Assembly (NCBI RefSeq): GCF_031081985.1
Contig: NZ_JARWSK010000002.1
Span: forward strand, 434,001-498,000
DNA from: Komagataeibacter xylinus
Lineage (GTDB): Bacteria > Pseudomonadota > Alphaproteobacteria > Acetobacterales > Acetobacteraceae
Length of the DNA: 64,000 bases
Direction: 5' to 3'
The notes under the pieces are model-generated. The model had not been told where the DNA came from, searched no databases, and saw only the letters and a program-made list of their open reading frames with translations. Of the stretch, positions 55,763 through 64,000 are shown one piece after another (the first letter of the stretch is position 1; every line of letters starts with the position of its first letter). The position numbers and the translations under genes are program-made.

Positions 55763-57289
55763 TTACTGCTGGAAGGCGCGCGCCAGCATGTTCTGCTTTT
55801 CAAGCGACACAGGCAGGGTGGTATTGGTAAGCGCAATGCCCTGCCAGCCCGCGCCGAGTGCGGTGTAAAGGTTGATCGCATCCTGCAGGCGCTCCAGCCG
55901 GGCCATGGCTTCGGCATTCTGGGCGTTCAGCGTGGTGCGCTCGGTTGTCAGCACTTCCAGGAAGCCGACAAGACCTGCCGCATACAGCTTGCGGGCGCGT
56001 TCGCTGGCCAGGGCGCTGTCTTCCGCAGCCTTGGCCAGCAGTTCGGTGTGTTCCTCATCATCATGCCAGGCGGCCATCGCATCCTCGACTTCCTTGAAGC
56101 CGTTCAGCACGGACTGCCGGTAGGCCAGGCGGCTTGCCTCCGCCGCAGCCTGCGCCATGCGGATCTGCGAGGTGTATTTGCCGCCATGCATCAGGGGCAG
56201 CGAGGCCATCATCAGGAACTGCCAGCTCATGCCCCCCATCTGGAACACCTGGTACAGCGCCGATGCGTTGGGGTTGAAGTTCAGCGGAATGGTGAAGTTG
56301 GGGTAAAGCTGGGCCACCGCCACGCCAATGCGCGCCGTGGCTTCGGCATAGGTGCGCTCGGCCTTGCGGATGTCGGGACGGTTGGCAATGACCATGGAGG
56401 GCAGCGTGGCGGGGAATTCCGGCACCGGCGGCAGCGGCTTGGCCACTTTCAGTTCCAGCTCCGACGTGCCCGGCATCTGGCCCATCAGCACGTCGATGGC
56501 ATGGGTGATCTGGGAGATATGGGTCTTGAGCGGTTCGCGCGCGGCGGTCTGGGAATCCAGCTCCGCCTTGGCCTGCGCGATCTGCATGGTGTTGCCCACG
56601 CCTTCAAGGTACAGCCGGTTGGTCAGGTCATAGGCATCCTGCGCCACATGGATGTTGTTGTTGGCAATTTCCAGCCGCAACTGCTGGTCGCGCAGCATCA
56701 TGTAATCGCCCGCAAGCTCCGACAGCATCATGACCATGACGCCACGACGGTCCTCGATCGATTCCTCGACCGCGCGGTTCTCGGCTTCCACCCCACGGCG
56801 GATGCGGCCGAATACGTCGATCTGCCAGCTTGCGCTGAACCCGTAGCCCAGATACGCGGCCTGGGGCTGGTTGGCGGAACCTGCCGCTGAGCCGGGGCGC
56901 AGCGGCCAGTTATCGATATTGACCGAATAGCGCACATTACCGGCCGAGGCCTGCGTATCGACCTGCGGATACCACTGCGATGCCTGCACATCGCGGATGG
57001 CGCGCTCGGCCATGATCCGCTGGCCCGCCACCTGCAGGTTGTAGTTGCCTGCAATGGCCTTGTCGATCAGCTTGTCGAGTTCAGGATCCTTGAAGAGGTG
57101 CCACCACTCCTTGAGTTCCTTGTTGGTGTCCTCGATTTCCTCGGGGGTGGCGGTATGCTCGTCCTCGGTGAACTTGGCGGGAAGTTTCATCCGGTCCGGC
57201 TGGTAGCGCGGCCCCACCGTGCAACCGGCCAGGAAGATGGCCGATGTCAGGAACAGGCCGGTCCTGCGGGTAACTGAAGTGATGTTCAT
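55763..57289 (-). CDS. Outer-membrane efflux lipoprotein, NodT/OprM family
   Basis: The 508-aa protein has a lipoprotein signal (FLTSAIFLAGC, Cys at about residue 23) followed by the TVGPRY start typical of the family. Two OEP repeats form the TolC-like barrel and alpha-tunnel. It would form the outer-membrane duct of a tripartite pump with the HlyD protein encoded 15 bp upstream on the same strand. Confidence 0.95.
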   Translation of the reverse strand: MNITSVTRRTGLFLTSAIFLAGCTVGPRYQPDRMKLPAKFTEDEHTATPEEIEDTNKELKEWWHLFKDPELDKLIDKAIAGNYNLQVAGQRIMAERAIRDVQASQWYPQVDTQASAGNVRYSVNIDNWPLRPGSAAGSANQPQAAYLGYGFSASWQIDVFGRIRRGVEAENRAVEESIEDRRGVMVMMLSELAGDYMMLRDQQLRLEIANNNIHVAQDAYDLTNRLYLEGVGNTMQIAQAKAELDSQTAAREPLKTHISQITHAIDVLMGQMPGTSELELKVAKPLPPVPEFPATLPSMVIANRPDIRKAERTYAEATARIGVAVAQLYPNFTIPLNFNPNASALYQVFQMGGMSWQFLMMASLPLMHGGKYTSQIRMAQAAAEASRLAYRQSVLNGFKEVEDAMAAWHDDEEHTELLAKAAEDSALASERARKLYAAGLVGFLEVLTTERTTLNAQNAEAMARLERLQDAINLYTALGAGWQGIALTNTTLPVSLEKQNMLARAFQQ

Positions 57290-57304
57290 GATCGTGCCCG
57301 CGCC

Positions 57305-58216
57305 TTACAGGTGGTCTTGCAGCCATGTCGTCAGGCGGCCGCGCTGCGTGCGGGCCTGCGGGCCGACGCTGATCGTGGCCGTCATGCCGGCGGCGAGTGT
57401 CACGCTGTCGGGCACATGGTCAAGGTGGATACGGACCGGGATACGCTGTGCAAGCCGCACCCATGTGAAGATCGGGCTGACATCCTGCAGGCCAAGCCCG
57501 TCGGGGCGGCCGTTCTGGTCATTGATACCGCGTGCGATGCTGACCACGTGGCCGGGAATGATGTCCTTGTAGCCCATGAGCTTGACGCGGGCCTCGTCGC
57601 CCACATGCACGCCCCACATCTTGGTTTCCTCGAAGTAGCCGTTGACCCAGTAGGAGTCGGCGTCGATCACGGCCAGCCGGGCATGCCCCTCGGTCACGTA
57701 ATCACCGATCCGCAGGTTGAGGTTGGTGATGTTGCCGTTGACGGGCGAATACAGGATGGAGCGCTGCAGGTTCAGCTTGGCCAGGTCAAGGGCGGCGCGC
57801 GCCGCATCGACCGAGGCGATCTGGGTGGCCACGTTCGAGTTGAATACTTCCTGCTCTTCCGCCGAGACAATGCCGCCAAGGCCCATGCGGCGGCGGGCGT
57901 CGTTCTGCTTGAGCTTGAGGTCTTCAAGCGCGCCATCGAGCCGGGCCTGCGCCTCGCGGATGGCAAGGCGGAAGCGCACGGGGTCAAGCACGAACAGAGG
58001 GTCGCCGCGATGGACGTACTGGTTGTCCACCACCGGCAGTTGCACCACCGTGCCCGATACTTCCGGCGCCACGTCAACGACATAGACGCGGACGCGGCCG
58101 TCACGCGTCCAGGGGGCAATCATGTAGGTGTCCCATAAAGTGATGCCCATGACGACGGCCATCGTCACGACCGCCAGGGTCAGGACCACACGGATCAGGG
58201 TGCGCAGGAGAGGCAT
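57305..58216 (-). CDS. HlyD-family periplasmic adaptor (AaeA/EmrA-like)
   Basis: The 303-aa membrane fusion protein has one N-terminal transmembrane helix, a lipoyl-like half (VAPEVSGTVVQLPVVDNQYVHRGDPLF), a short coiled coil and the second lipoyl half (GNITNLNLRIGDYV). Length and layout fit AaeA-type adaptors, which export aromatic acids. It lies between the DUF1656 gene and the NodT gene. Confidence 0.93.
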   Translation of the reverse strand: MPLLRTLIRVVLTLAVVTMAVVMGITLWDTYMIAPWTRDGRVRVYVVDVAPEVSGTVVQLPVVDNQYVHRGDPLFVLDPVRFRLAIREAQARLDGALEDLKLKQNDARRRMGLGGIVSAEEQEVFNSNVATQIASVDAARAALDLAKLNLQRSILYSPVNGNITNLNLRIGDYVTEGHARLAVIDADSYWVNGYFEETKMWGVHVGDEARVKLMGYKDIIPGHVVSIARGINDQNGRPDGLGLQDVSPIFTWVRLAQRIPVRIHLDHVPDSVTLAAGMTATISVGPQARTQRGRLTTWLQDHL

Positions 58217-58243
58217 GGGGATTCTCGAACCTTCTTGGGACAG

Positions 58244-58438
58244 TCAGATGTACAGGATCATCAGGCACAGGACGCAAGTGTATAGCGCGACCTCGAACAG
58301 GGCGAGATGCCAGAACCATTTCATTATGCCGCACCACCACAGCAGCGAGCGCAACAGCATGGTGACAGGCAGCGCAGCGACGGCATAGACGACAATCGGT
58401 GCCATGAAGACACCGAAGAGGTTGAATTCGCTCAGCAT
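58244..58438 (-). CDS. DUF1656 (AaeX-like) small membrane protein
   Basis: The 64-aa protein has two hydrophobic segments (FMAPIVVYAVAALPVTMLL and LALFEVALYTCVLCLMILYI), as in the AaeX family that accompanies FUSC pumps. ATG 58438 overlaps a TGA in another frame (TGATG), a coupling pattern that would normally follow an upstream gene, yet no FUSC pump gene is present there. Confidence 0.85.
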   Translation of the reverse strand: MLSEFNLFGVFMAPIVVYAVAALPVTMLLRSLLWWCGIMKWFWHLALFEVALYTCVLCLMILYI

Positions 58439-58625
58439 CAGGCGGTTCTCATTCCGAACGGTCCCGTTGAAGGAGAAGCAGGCAGCGACACCCGGTGACA
58501 GACTCCGCGCCGCTGTGCCGCTATCTGTAGCCGACACGGCGGCGGGAAGAAACCGTCAATGGTGCCACAATGCAGGGACACGCCCCCGGCATGGGGTGGA
58601 AAAAGGGGGGGAGAGGGCAGGGGCA

Positions 58626-59105
58626 TCACCGCATTGCCACCGTCTGGGGGGGGAGGGCGGGTTTTTTATGCAGGTTGGCTTCGATCCGCTCGAAAACCGA
58701 ATAGCAGGCCAGCAGTTCCGGTGAGGAAATGCCATGCAGCAGGCGGCTCGACACGGCTTCCACCGCGTGGCGCACCTGGCGTGCCGTGCGTTCGCCTTTT
58801 TCCGTCAGGCTGACGAGTTTCGAGCGTTTATCTTCATGGTCGGGGGAACGGAACACGAGGTCGCGGCGTTCGAGTACATCAAGCAGGCGGGCGACAGATG
58901 GGGCTTCGATTTCAAGCACGCGCACGAGGTCTGTCTGGCGCACGGGGGGCGGCAGCAGGCCAAGATACAGGACGGGGCGCCATGTCGCTTCGGTCAGGCC
59001 ATATTCGCGCAGGTCGTGATCGACCTGCCGGCGCCACGCAGCACCAAGCCGGGCGAGGCGGCGACCGAACGACAGTTCCTTCTTGTTGCGCTCCAGATCG
59101 GGCAT
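58626..59105 (-). CDS. MarR-family transcriptional regulator
   Basis: The 159-aa protein has the MarR winged-helix core: TEATWRPVLYLGLLPPPVRQTDLVRVLEIEAPSVARLLDVLERRDLV, then the wing RSPDHEDKRSKLVSLTEKG (about residues 90-108). It is upstream of the DUF1656-HlyD-NodT genes on the same strand and probably controls them in response to an aromatic or phenolic ligand. A near-perfect palindrome sits 31 bp before its start codon. Confidence 0.93.
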   Translation of the reverse strand: MPDLERNKKELSFGRRLARLGAAWRRQVDHDLREYGLTEATWRPVLYLGLLPPPVRQTDLVRVLEIEAPSVARLLDVLERRDLVFRSPDHEDKRSKLVSLTEKGERTARQVRHAVEAVSSRLLHGISSPELLACYSVFERIEANLHKKPALPPQTVAMR

Positions 59106-59135
59106 CGGGCTCCGCCAGCAGGAACATACAGATAT

Positions 59136-59162
59136 TAAGCATGCAAACCATTTGCGTGCTTA
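59136..59162. promoter_or_regulatory. Palindromic operator ahead of marR
   Basis: TAAGCATGCAAA and TTTGCGTGCTTA are inverted arms (one mismatch) around CCA. Size and position fit a MarR-type autoregulatory site. Confidence 0.6.
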
Positions 59163-59227
59163 GTATGTCCGGAAGCTGCACGTTTCCAGAAAACGCCAAT
59201 GTGAGCCAATGCAATTTCAGCATGGAT

Positions 59228-59263
59228 ACTATCTGGCAATGACGTGGATCATTGCCAGATAGT
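59228..59263. promoter_or_regulatory. 15-bp perfect inverted repeat
   Basis: ACTATCTGGCAATGA and TCATTGCCAGATAGT pair perfectly around a 6-nt loop between marR and the downstream end of the YqjE-like gene. There is no T-tract, so it may be an operator or a transcript-end hairpin. Confidence 0.6.
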
Positions 59264-59286
59264 TCGTGTGCGGCGGTCTGCTGGCG

Positions 59287-59721
59287 TTATTTGCCGCGAC
59301 CGGACAGGCTGCGCAGCAGCCCCCATATTGCCCGGAAGGTATGGCGCGTGAGCGGACCCGCCACCGTGGTGGCCACGGCGGACAGCGCCACGGTCTGCCG
59401 CAGTTCGTTCAGGGCGTGCTCGCGTGCGAATCGTACGCGGATTTCCTCTGGCGTCATGTAGGAGCGGCGGCCCATCACCAGGCCCATGAGCACCACGAGC
59501 ACATCGGCCGCGAAGACCATGGCCGCAGCGCCAAGGGCGCTGAAGCCCAGGGTCTGGTAACAGAAGGCCCATAGCAGCCCATGGCCTGAAATGACGGCAA
59601 AGAAGGCAAATATCGCTGCCACAACCAGGAACGCGGCCTGACGACCAAGACGGATCGCCATCAGTTTACGTAGGGTCAGTTCCCCTTCAATGATGGTTTT
59701 ACCGATTTCGCCTATTCTCAT
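59287..59721 (-). CDS. YqjE/holin-superfamily-III-like membrane protein
   Basis: The 144-aa protein has an amphipathic N-terminus and two transmembrane helices (AAFLVVAAIFAFFAVIS and AAMVFAADVLVVLMGLVMG), the arrangement of the YqjE or phage-holin-like group. It is 40 bp downstream of the DUF883 gene on the same strand, mirroring yqjD-yqjE order. Function is unknown; it is not evidence of a prophage. Confidence 0.7.
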   Translation of the reverse strand: MRIGEIGKTIIEGELTLRKLMAIRLGRQAAFLVVAAIFAFFAVISGHGLLWAFCYQTLGFSALGAAAMVFAADVLVVLMGLVMGRRSYMTPEEIRVRFAREHALNELRQTVALSAVATTVAGPLTRHTFRAIWGLLRSLSGRGK

Positions 59722-59761
59722 GATGCTCGCATGTCCTCTGGTTACGGCAGGCTAGAATGCC

Positions 59762-60022
59762 TTATTTCGTTGCGCGGCCAAGAAAATAGCCGATCACCGA
59801 GAAAATGGCGATAGCCACAAACGAACGAGCGCGTGAGCCGCCTTTTTTGGGAGCATGCTCTTCCAGGCTTTCACGGGCCTGGCCCGCCAGCTTCTCGGCC
59901 TTGCCCGCAACTTCATGCAGCGCCTGCTTGCCATGCGTGTGCAGCAGGGTCTCGATGTGGCTTTTCAGGGCCTGCAGGTCTTCGTGGGTCACGTTCTTGA
60001 TGGTGTCCGTGGTCTTGCTCAT
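59762..60022 (-). CDS. DUF883/YqjD-like membrane-anchored protein
   Basis: The 86-aa protein has a long charged helix (HEDLQALKSHIETLLHTHGKQALHE) and a C-terminal transmembrane anchor ending GYFLGRATK, typical of the ElaB/YqjD/DUF883 family. These bind ribosomes or the inner membrane in stationary phase in enterobacteria. It is the first gene of the pair with the YqjE-like protein. Confidence 0.85.
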   Translation of the reverse strand: MSKTTDTIKNVTHEDLQALKSHIETLLHTHGKQALHEVAGKAEKLAGQARESLEEHAPKKGGSRARSFVAIAIFSVIGYFLGRATK

Positions 60023-60123
60023 TGTCGTTTCCTTTTTAGGGCGGGTGAAGCGGATAATCCTCTGGCAAGGAGGTAACCATTGCTTATAACGCTTTATCCC
60101 CCCAGTCAGGTTTCTGTTATCGC

Positions 60124-61236
60124 ATGTCTCCTTTCTCCATACGGCTGGTTGCCAACGCGCTGGCCGCTTCTCCCGGCGCGTCGGGCCTGTCCTTTTCGGC
60201 GGCGACCGGGGCGTGCCTGGCCATTGTCAATGAGCAGGCGGCCTGCCTGAGCGCGGTTGCCGACCTGCTGGCAGGCCATGTGCCAGCAGGGGCCGGGCAG
60301 CTCATGATCGATGGCGTGGATGTCACGGCCCTCCCGCCCGAGGGCCGCCCATGCACGCTGGTTGGCTGGCGTGACCCTTTGTTCGCGCATATGAGCGTGC
60401 AGGCCAATCTTGCCTTCGGGCTGCGGGCGCGGGGCATGGAGTCGCACGCGGCGATGGCGCGGGTGCGCGGCGTGCAGGCCCTGCTCGGGCTTGACGGGCT
60501 GGAGCAGGCCCGCCCGGCAACGCTCACCCCCGAGCAGGCGCTGCGCGTCATGCTGGGCCGCGCCCTGGTGTTCGAGCCGCCCGTGCTGGTGCTTGAAGAT
60601 GTTTTTGCGCCGCTGCCTGCCGCCAGTCGCCGCGCCATGCGTCGCCTCGTCGCCCGCCTTGTCCGCGCGCGCGGGCTGTGCGTGGTGTTGCTGACCCGCG
60701 CGCGTGAGGATGCCCTGCTGCTTGGCGATACGATCGCCTGCATGCACGGCATGGAGGTGCTGCAGGTGGGCACGGCGCGCGACCTGTTTGAGCGCCCCGC
60801 CTGTGACCGCGTGGCCACCGAATTTGGCGATGCCAATGCTCTGACCGTGCGCGTGGCCAGCGTGGAGGATGACGTGGCGCTGGCTCACCTGCCCGGCGGC
60901 CTGCCGGTCGAGGCCATGGCCATGCCCGGCGTTGCGCCGGACCAGCTGGCCACCTTGTGCATCCGCCCCGACCGGGTGGCCGTGATGTTTCCCTCCCGCC
61001 CCGGCATGACGGGGGCCGACCCTGACGAGCCACCCCTGCTCGCGGCCACGCTGACCGACATGCGCCAGATGGGTGACCATGTGCTGCTGCGCCTGCGGCT
61101 GGAAAACGGGGCCGAACTGCTCGTGCGCCGCCCCCCCACTGCCGCCCTGCAACGCGTGGCGCCGGGGCAGGCGGCAGTGCTGGCGTGGCAGCCCGCGCAG
61201 GCAATGGCCTTTCCGTTCCGGGGTGAAATGGGGTAG
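60124..61236 (+). CDS. ABC ATPase-like protein with lost catalytic motifs
   Basis: The 370-aa protein aligns by eye along its whole length with PotA/polyamine-type ATPases and keeps the C-terminal TOBE-like region. However, the Walker A position reads NEQAACLSA with no GKS/T. The Q-loop reads WRDPLFAHM, the signature LSGGQ is LTPEQ, Walker B is VLVLEDV, and the switch His is replaced (LTRAREDA). It should not hydrolyse ATP in the standard way. It heads a three-gene set with a binding protein and a short permease. Confidence 0.8.
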   Translation: MSPFSIRLVANALAASPGASGLSFSAATGACLAIVNEQAACLSAVADLLAGHVPAGAGQLMIDGVDVTALPPEGRPCTLVGWRDPLFAHMSVQANLAFGLRARGMESHAAMARVRGVQALLGLDGLEQARPATLTPEQALRVMLGRALVFEPPVLVLEDVFAPLPAASRRAMRRLVARLVRARGLCVVLLTRAREDALLLGDTIACMHGMEVLQVGTARDLFERPACDRVATEFGDANALTVRVASVEDDVALAHLPGGLPVEAMAMPGVAPDQLATLCIRPDRVAVMFPSRPGMTGADPDEPPLLAATLTDMRQMGDHVLLRLRLENGAELLVRRPPTAALQRVAPGQAAVLAWQPAQAMAFPFRGEMG

Positions 61237-61280
61237 CGTCCGCCATCTTCCGTCCCCGCCCGAAAGGCTGTTTCCCGCCC

Positions 61281-62312
61281 GTGTTCCAGATTGTGCCCCG
61301 TCGTTTCCTCAGCGCCATCCTGCTCGGCCTGCTCGCTGCCGTGATCGCCCTGCCCCTGCCGTGGGCGGGCGTGCAGGCGGCCGCCCGCATCCACCACGCC
61401 CCCGCGCTGGTGGTGGCCAGCACGGAGCCACAGCTCGGTCCGGCGCAGGATGCCGCGTTTTTCCAGCCTTTCAGGCAGGCCACGGGGCAGTCCGTTACGC
61501 GCAGGGCCTGGACGGGCGCCCTGCCGGACCTCGAGTCCCACGGTGTGCAGGCCGGGGGGAGTGCCAGCGCGTGGTCGATGGTTTTTGCCGAGGATACCAC
61601 CATCCGCGCCGCCTGCATGCAGGGCCTTGTGGTGCATCTGGCAGGCAGCGCCACCAACCCTGATGGCTGCGGCGCGCCGGGGCTGGCAACACAGGTCGTG
61701 GTGGCATGGGACCAGACATGGCGTGACAGCGCGCCGCGCTGGAGTGATTTCTGGGATATCGTGCGCTTTCCGGGCAAGCGTGGCCTGCGGCGCGACCCGC
61801 GCACCACCCTCGAGATCGCGCTGCTGGCCGATGGCGTGCCGCCCGCCCAGGTTTATGGCCAGCTTTCCACGCCGCAGGGCGTTGACCGCGCCTTTCGCAA
61901 ACTCAGCCAGCTACGTCCTTATATAACGTGGTGGTCCACCCCCAATGAGGCGGCAAGCCTCCTGTCACGCAAGCAGGTGCTCATGGGCAGCGCGCCGCTT
62001 GAGGCCGTAAACGGCGTCGCCGCGCGTGGGGAGCCGGTGCGGATTGGCGTCAATGCCGACATGGCGCTGTCCTATGACCTGTCATGGGCGGTGGTGGCGG
62101 GGCAGTCCGCCGAGCGGCTGGGCAAGTCGCGCGACCTGCTGCATTTCATTGTCCAGCCAGACCGGCAGGGCGCTTTTGTGGCAGCAGCACCCGCAGGGCC
62201 GTCCGGCTCAGGCCATCCGGCGGCCCTGCTGCCCGTTGATGTGCAGTTCTGGCAGGTGAATTACGCGCCGCTGTCCCGGCGGTTCGCGCTATGGCTGCGC
62301 AAGGCGGGCTGA
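61281..62312 (+). CDS. Extracellular solute-binding protein, polyamine-type
   Basis: The 343-aa protein has a Sec signal (about residues 9-36, ending QAAA) and a periplasmic-binding fold resembling PotD/family 1 binding proteins (PRWSDFWDIVRFPGKRGLRRDPRTTLEIALLADG). Ligand is unknown. Its stop overlaps the next gene's ATG (TGATG). Confidence 0.82.
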   Translation: MFQIVPRRFLSAILLGLLAAVIALPLPWAGVQAAARIHHAPALVVASTEPQLGPAQDAAFFQPFRQATGQSVTRRAWTGALPDLESHGVQAGGSASAWSMVFAEDTTIRAACMQGLVVHLAGSATNPDGCGAPGLATQVVVAWDQTWRDSAPRWSDFWDIVRFPGKRGLRRDPRTTLEIALLADGVPPAQVYGQLSTPQGVDRAFRKLSQLRPYITWWSTPNEAASLLSRKQVLMGSAPLEAVNGVAARGEPVRIGVNADMALSYDLSWAVVAGQSAERLGKSRDLLHFIVQPDRQGAFVAAAPAGPSGSGHPAALLPVDVQFWQVNYAPLSRRFALWLRKAG

Positions 62313-62776
62313 TGCTGCCCCGCCTTGCCACCCACCCGCTCGGCGCCCTGGTGGCCGATGGATGCGGCACCGCGCTGGGGCTTGGGCTGGCCTGCATACT
62401 GGTGCTGGGCGCGCAGGCCCTTATGCATCGGGCCTGGCCCGCGCGGTGCGTGGTGCTGCGTGGCCTCATGCTGGCGCTTACGCTGCCGGGGCTGGCGCTG
62501 GCGCTGCTGTGGCCGGGCCTTGCGGGCCAAGGTGGCGGCATGGGGAGCGTGGCGCAGGGAGCGTTTGTGGCGCCCGCGGCCCTGTGGCCGCTGCTGCGCG
62601 TGCTTGATGCCGTGCCGCCCGGCCTGTCGCGCACGGCGCGCGGGCTTGGCGCCGGGGCGCAGGCACGGCTGCGCCTGCTGTGGCTGCCCCTGCTGGCGGC
62701 CCCGGTGGCGGGGGTGGGTATGTTCTGCGCGGTGATGACCGTGCTGTGCGCCATGGCGGCGGCGGCACTGCAATGA
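62312..62776 (+). CDS. Short ABC permease-like membrane protein
   Basis: The 154-aa hydrophobic protein has about four membrane segments and a partial coupling-helix-like stretch (LSRTARGLGAGAQARLRLLWLPLL, about residues 107-130). Normal permeases of this family are near 260-280 aa, so the N-terminal half appears missing. It is translationally coupled to the binding protein. Confidence 0.65.
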   Translation: MLPRLATHPLGALVADGCGTALGLGLACILVLGAQALMHRAWPARCVVLRGLMLALTLPGLALALLWPGLAGQGGGMGSVAQGAFVAPAALWPLLRVLDAVPPGLSRTARGLGAGAQARLRLLWLPLLAAPVAGVGMFCAVMTVLCAMAAAALQ

Positions 62777-62812
62777 AGAAAATATACGGATGCGATATGG
62801 CAGGACGACATC

Positions 62813-63301
62813 ATGACCGATGAGACCCCTCCTTTCTGGGAGACGACGCCGCTGGCGCAGATGACCCGCGCGCAGTGGGAATCGCTGTGCGATGGCTGCG
62901 GGCGGTGCTGCCTGCACAAGCTGCGCGAGGACGAGACGGACGAGGTGCTGTTTACCGATGTTGCCTGCCGCCTGCTCGACACCACCACCTGCCTGTGCAC
63001 CGATTACGCCCACCGCCACCGCCGGGTGCAGGACTGCATCAGCCTGACGGCGGAAATGCTGGCCGATATCGACTGGCTGCCGCCTACCTGCGGTTACGTG
63101 CTGGTGCGCGATGGCGAGCCGCTGCCCTGGTGGCACCCGCTGGTGTCCGGCACGCACGAGACGGTGCATGAGGCGGGCATATCGGTCAGTGGCCGGGTCA
63201 TCAGCGAGCGCCGCGCGGGCCTGCTGGAGGACCACATCATCGACTGGCCCGGCGAGGCCCCGAAGGATGCATTCTGCCGCACCCGCCCGCGCGGGCGCTG
63301 A
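62813..63301 (+). CDS. YcgN/UPF0260 cysteine-cluster protein
   Basis: The 162-aa protein has the family cysteine pattern CDGCGRCCLHKL (about residues 27-38), then CRLLDTTTCLCTDY and a later DCISLT. These may bind a metal or Fe-S cluster. Function is unknown. Its stop overlaps the next ATG (TGATG). Confidence 0.9.
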   Translation: MTDETPPFWETTPLAQMTRAQWESLCDGCGRCCLHKLREDETDEVLFTDVACRLLDTTTCLCTDYAHRHRRVQDCISLTAEMLADIDWLPPTCGYVLVRDGEPLPWWHPLVSGTHETVHEAGISVSGRVISERRAGLLEDHIIDWPGEAPKDAFCRTRPRGR

Positions 63302-64000
63302 TGGCGCAGGGCGCGGAACCGGAAGACGGGCTGGAACTCGTGCCCATCGCATCGGGGTCGGTTCCGGTGCGCTGGCGTGTCTCGGCGCGGGCGCGGCGGA
63401 TTTCCATGCGCATCGACCCCGTGGCGGGGCATGTGGTCATGACCCTGCCGCGCGCGGCGCGCAGGACGGATGGGCTGGCCCTGCTGCGCGCCCATTCCGG
63501 CTGGGTTGCCGCCGGCCTTGCACGCCTGCCGCCTGCCGCCGAACTGCGCCATGGCGGCCATGTGCTGCTTGATGGCCAGAGCCGTGAAATCGTGCACTGC
63601 CCCGAGGCCCGGCGCGGCGTGTGGCTGGAAGAAGGCCGCCTGCATGTGAGCGGTGCGGCCGCGTTCATCTCCCGGCGCGTCATGGCCTATCTGCGCGCGC
63701 AGGCGCAGGTGCTGCTGCCCGCGCGGCTGCGCCTTCAGGCCGAGGCCAGCGGCCTGCGCCCCAGCCAGCTCAGGCTGCGCGATACGAAAAGCCGCTGGGG
63801 CAGTTGCTCATCCGATGGCAGCATCATGCTGTGCTGGCGGCTGGTCATGGCGCCTCAGGAGGTGCAGCATTACATCATCGCCCATGAACTCGCCCATTTG
63901 CGGCACATGAATCACGGCCCGGATTTCTGGCTGCTGGTCGATCAGCTTACGCCCCACCGCCGCCAGGCCGAGAAATGGCTGCGGGCCAATGGCGCAAGCC
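63301..64000 (+). CDS. YgjP-like M48-type metallopeptidase, partial
   Basis: The first 233 residues are present and the gene runs off the window. The zinc motif HELAHLRHMNHGPDFW (about 198-213) and the preceding TKSRWGSCSSDG are characteristic of the DUF45/YgjP family of presumed metal-dependent proteases. It is coupled to ycgN. Confidence 0.9.
   Translation, partial: MAQGAEPEDGLELVPIASGSVPVRWRVSARARRISMRIDPVAGHVVMTLPRAARRTDGLALLRAHSGWVAAGLARLPPAAELRHGGHVLLDGQSREIVHCPEARRGVWLEEGRLHVSGAAAFISRRVMAYLRAQAQVLLPARLRLQAEASGLRPSQLRLRDTKSRWGSCSSDGSIMLCWRLVMAPQEVQHYIIAHELAHLRHMNHGPDFWLLVDQLTPHRRQAEKWLRANGAS

Noticed and set aside
59287-59721. Prophage holin
   Set aside because: The pairing with a DUF883/YqjD protein and the lack of any phage genes fit the chromosomal YqjE-like group.

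Overview
The window looks like a chromosomal segment of an acetic acid bacterium (Acetobacteraceae, most like Komagataeibacter or Gluconacetobacter). The evidence is a GC-rich backbone with strongly GC-biased third codon positions, an hpnA-B-C-D-E-G hopanoid cluster, an acetate kinase-phosphoketolase pair, a riboflavin operon behind an FMN riboswitch, and an approximately 80-bp double-hairpin repeat in backbone intergenic gaps. Genus-level assignment is inference; no rRNA is present.

Layout. 1-9.6 kb: an HpnL-like membrane protein, the ribD-ribE-ribBA-ribH operon, an aquaporin-like channel with altered NPA motifs, a coiled-coil porin and small DUF proteins. 9.8-15.6 kb: MoeB/ThiF-like E1 enzyme with a coupled DsrE-family protein, a His-rich SH3 protein, pyruvate kinase, prephenate dehydrogenase and a second HpnL-like protein. 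15.8-22.1 kb: hopanoid genes making squalene (HpnC, D, E) and the side chain (HpnA, B, G); squalene-hopene cyclase is not here. 22.4-26.1 kb: ackA-xfp, preceded by a perfect FNR-type box. 26.2-30.9 kb: polar amino acid-type ABC importer, LysR regulator and class II aldolase. 31.2-35.1 kb: the Hen1-Pnkp RNA repair pair. 35.1-39.7 kb: a PglX-like adenine methyltransferase without other BREX genes, and a PD-(D/E)XK nuclease-like gene.

39.8-55.4 kb is a lower-GC integrative and mobilizable island at the 3' end of tRNA-Leu(UAA). A 27-nt copy of the tRNA 3' end (one mismatch) marks the far boundary, and a tyrosine recombinase lies beside the tRNA. Cargo: a self-inhibited Fic protein; a seven-gene overlapping minus-strand operon (Phd/YefM-like small protein, C5 cytosine methylase, Vsr nuclease, MutL/MORC-like GHKL ATPase, Z1 helicase-like ATPase, DUF4420 PD-(D/E)XK protein, AIPR protein), which matches the Mza-type defence layout joined to a cytosine R-M module; and MobC plus relaxase genes. 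The DUF4420 and relaxase genes each carry one in-frame stop, so the island may be decaying.

55.7-64 kb returns to backbone: NodT/HlyD/DUF1656 efflux parts without a FUSC pump, a MarR regulator with palindromic operators, a YqjD/YqjE-like pair, a polyamine-type ABC locus whose ATPase has lost its catalytic motifs and whose permease is short, a YcgN protein and a partial YgjP-like metallopeptidase.

The main interest is the 31-55 kb stretch, where RNA repair, an orphan PglX, a nuclease and a recombinase-borne defence operon accumulate beside one tRNA gene.
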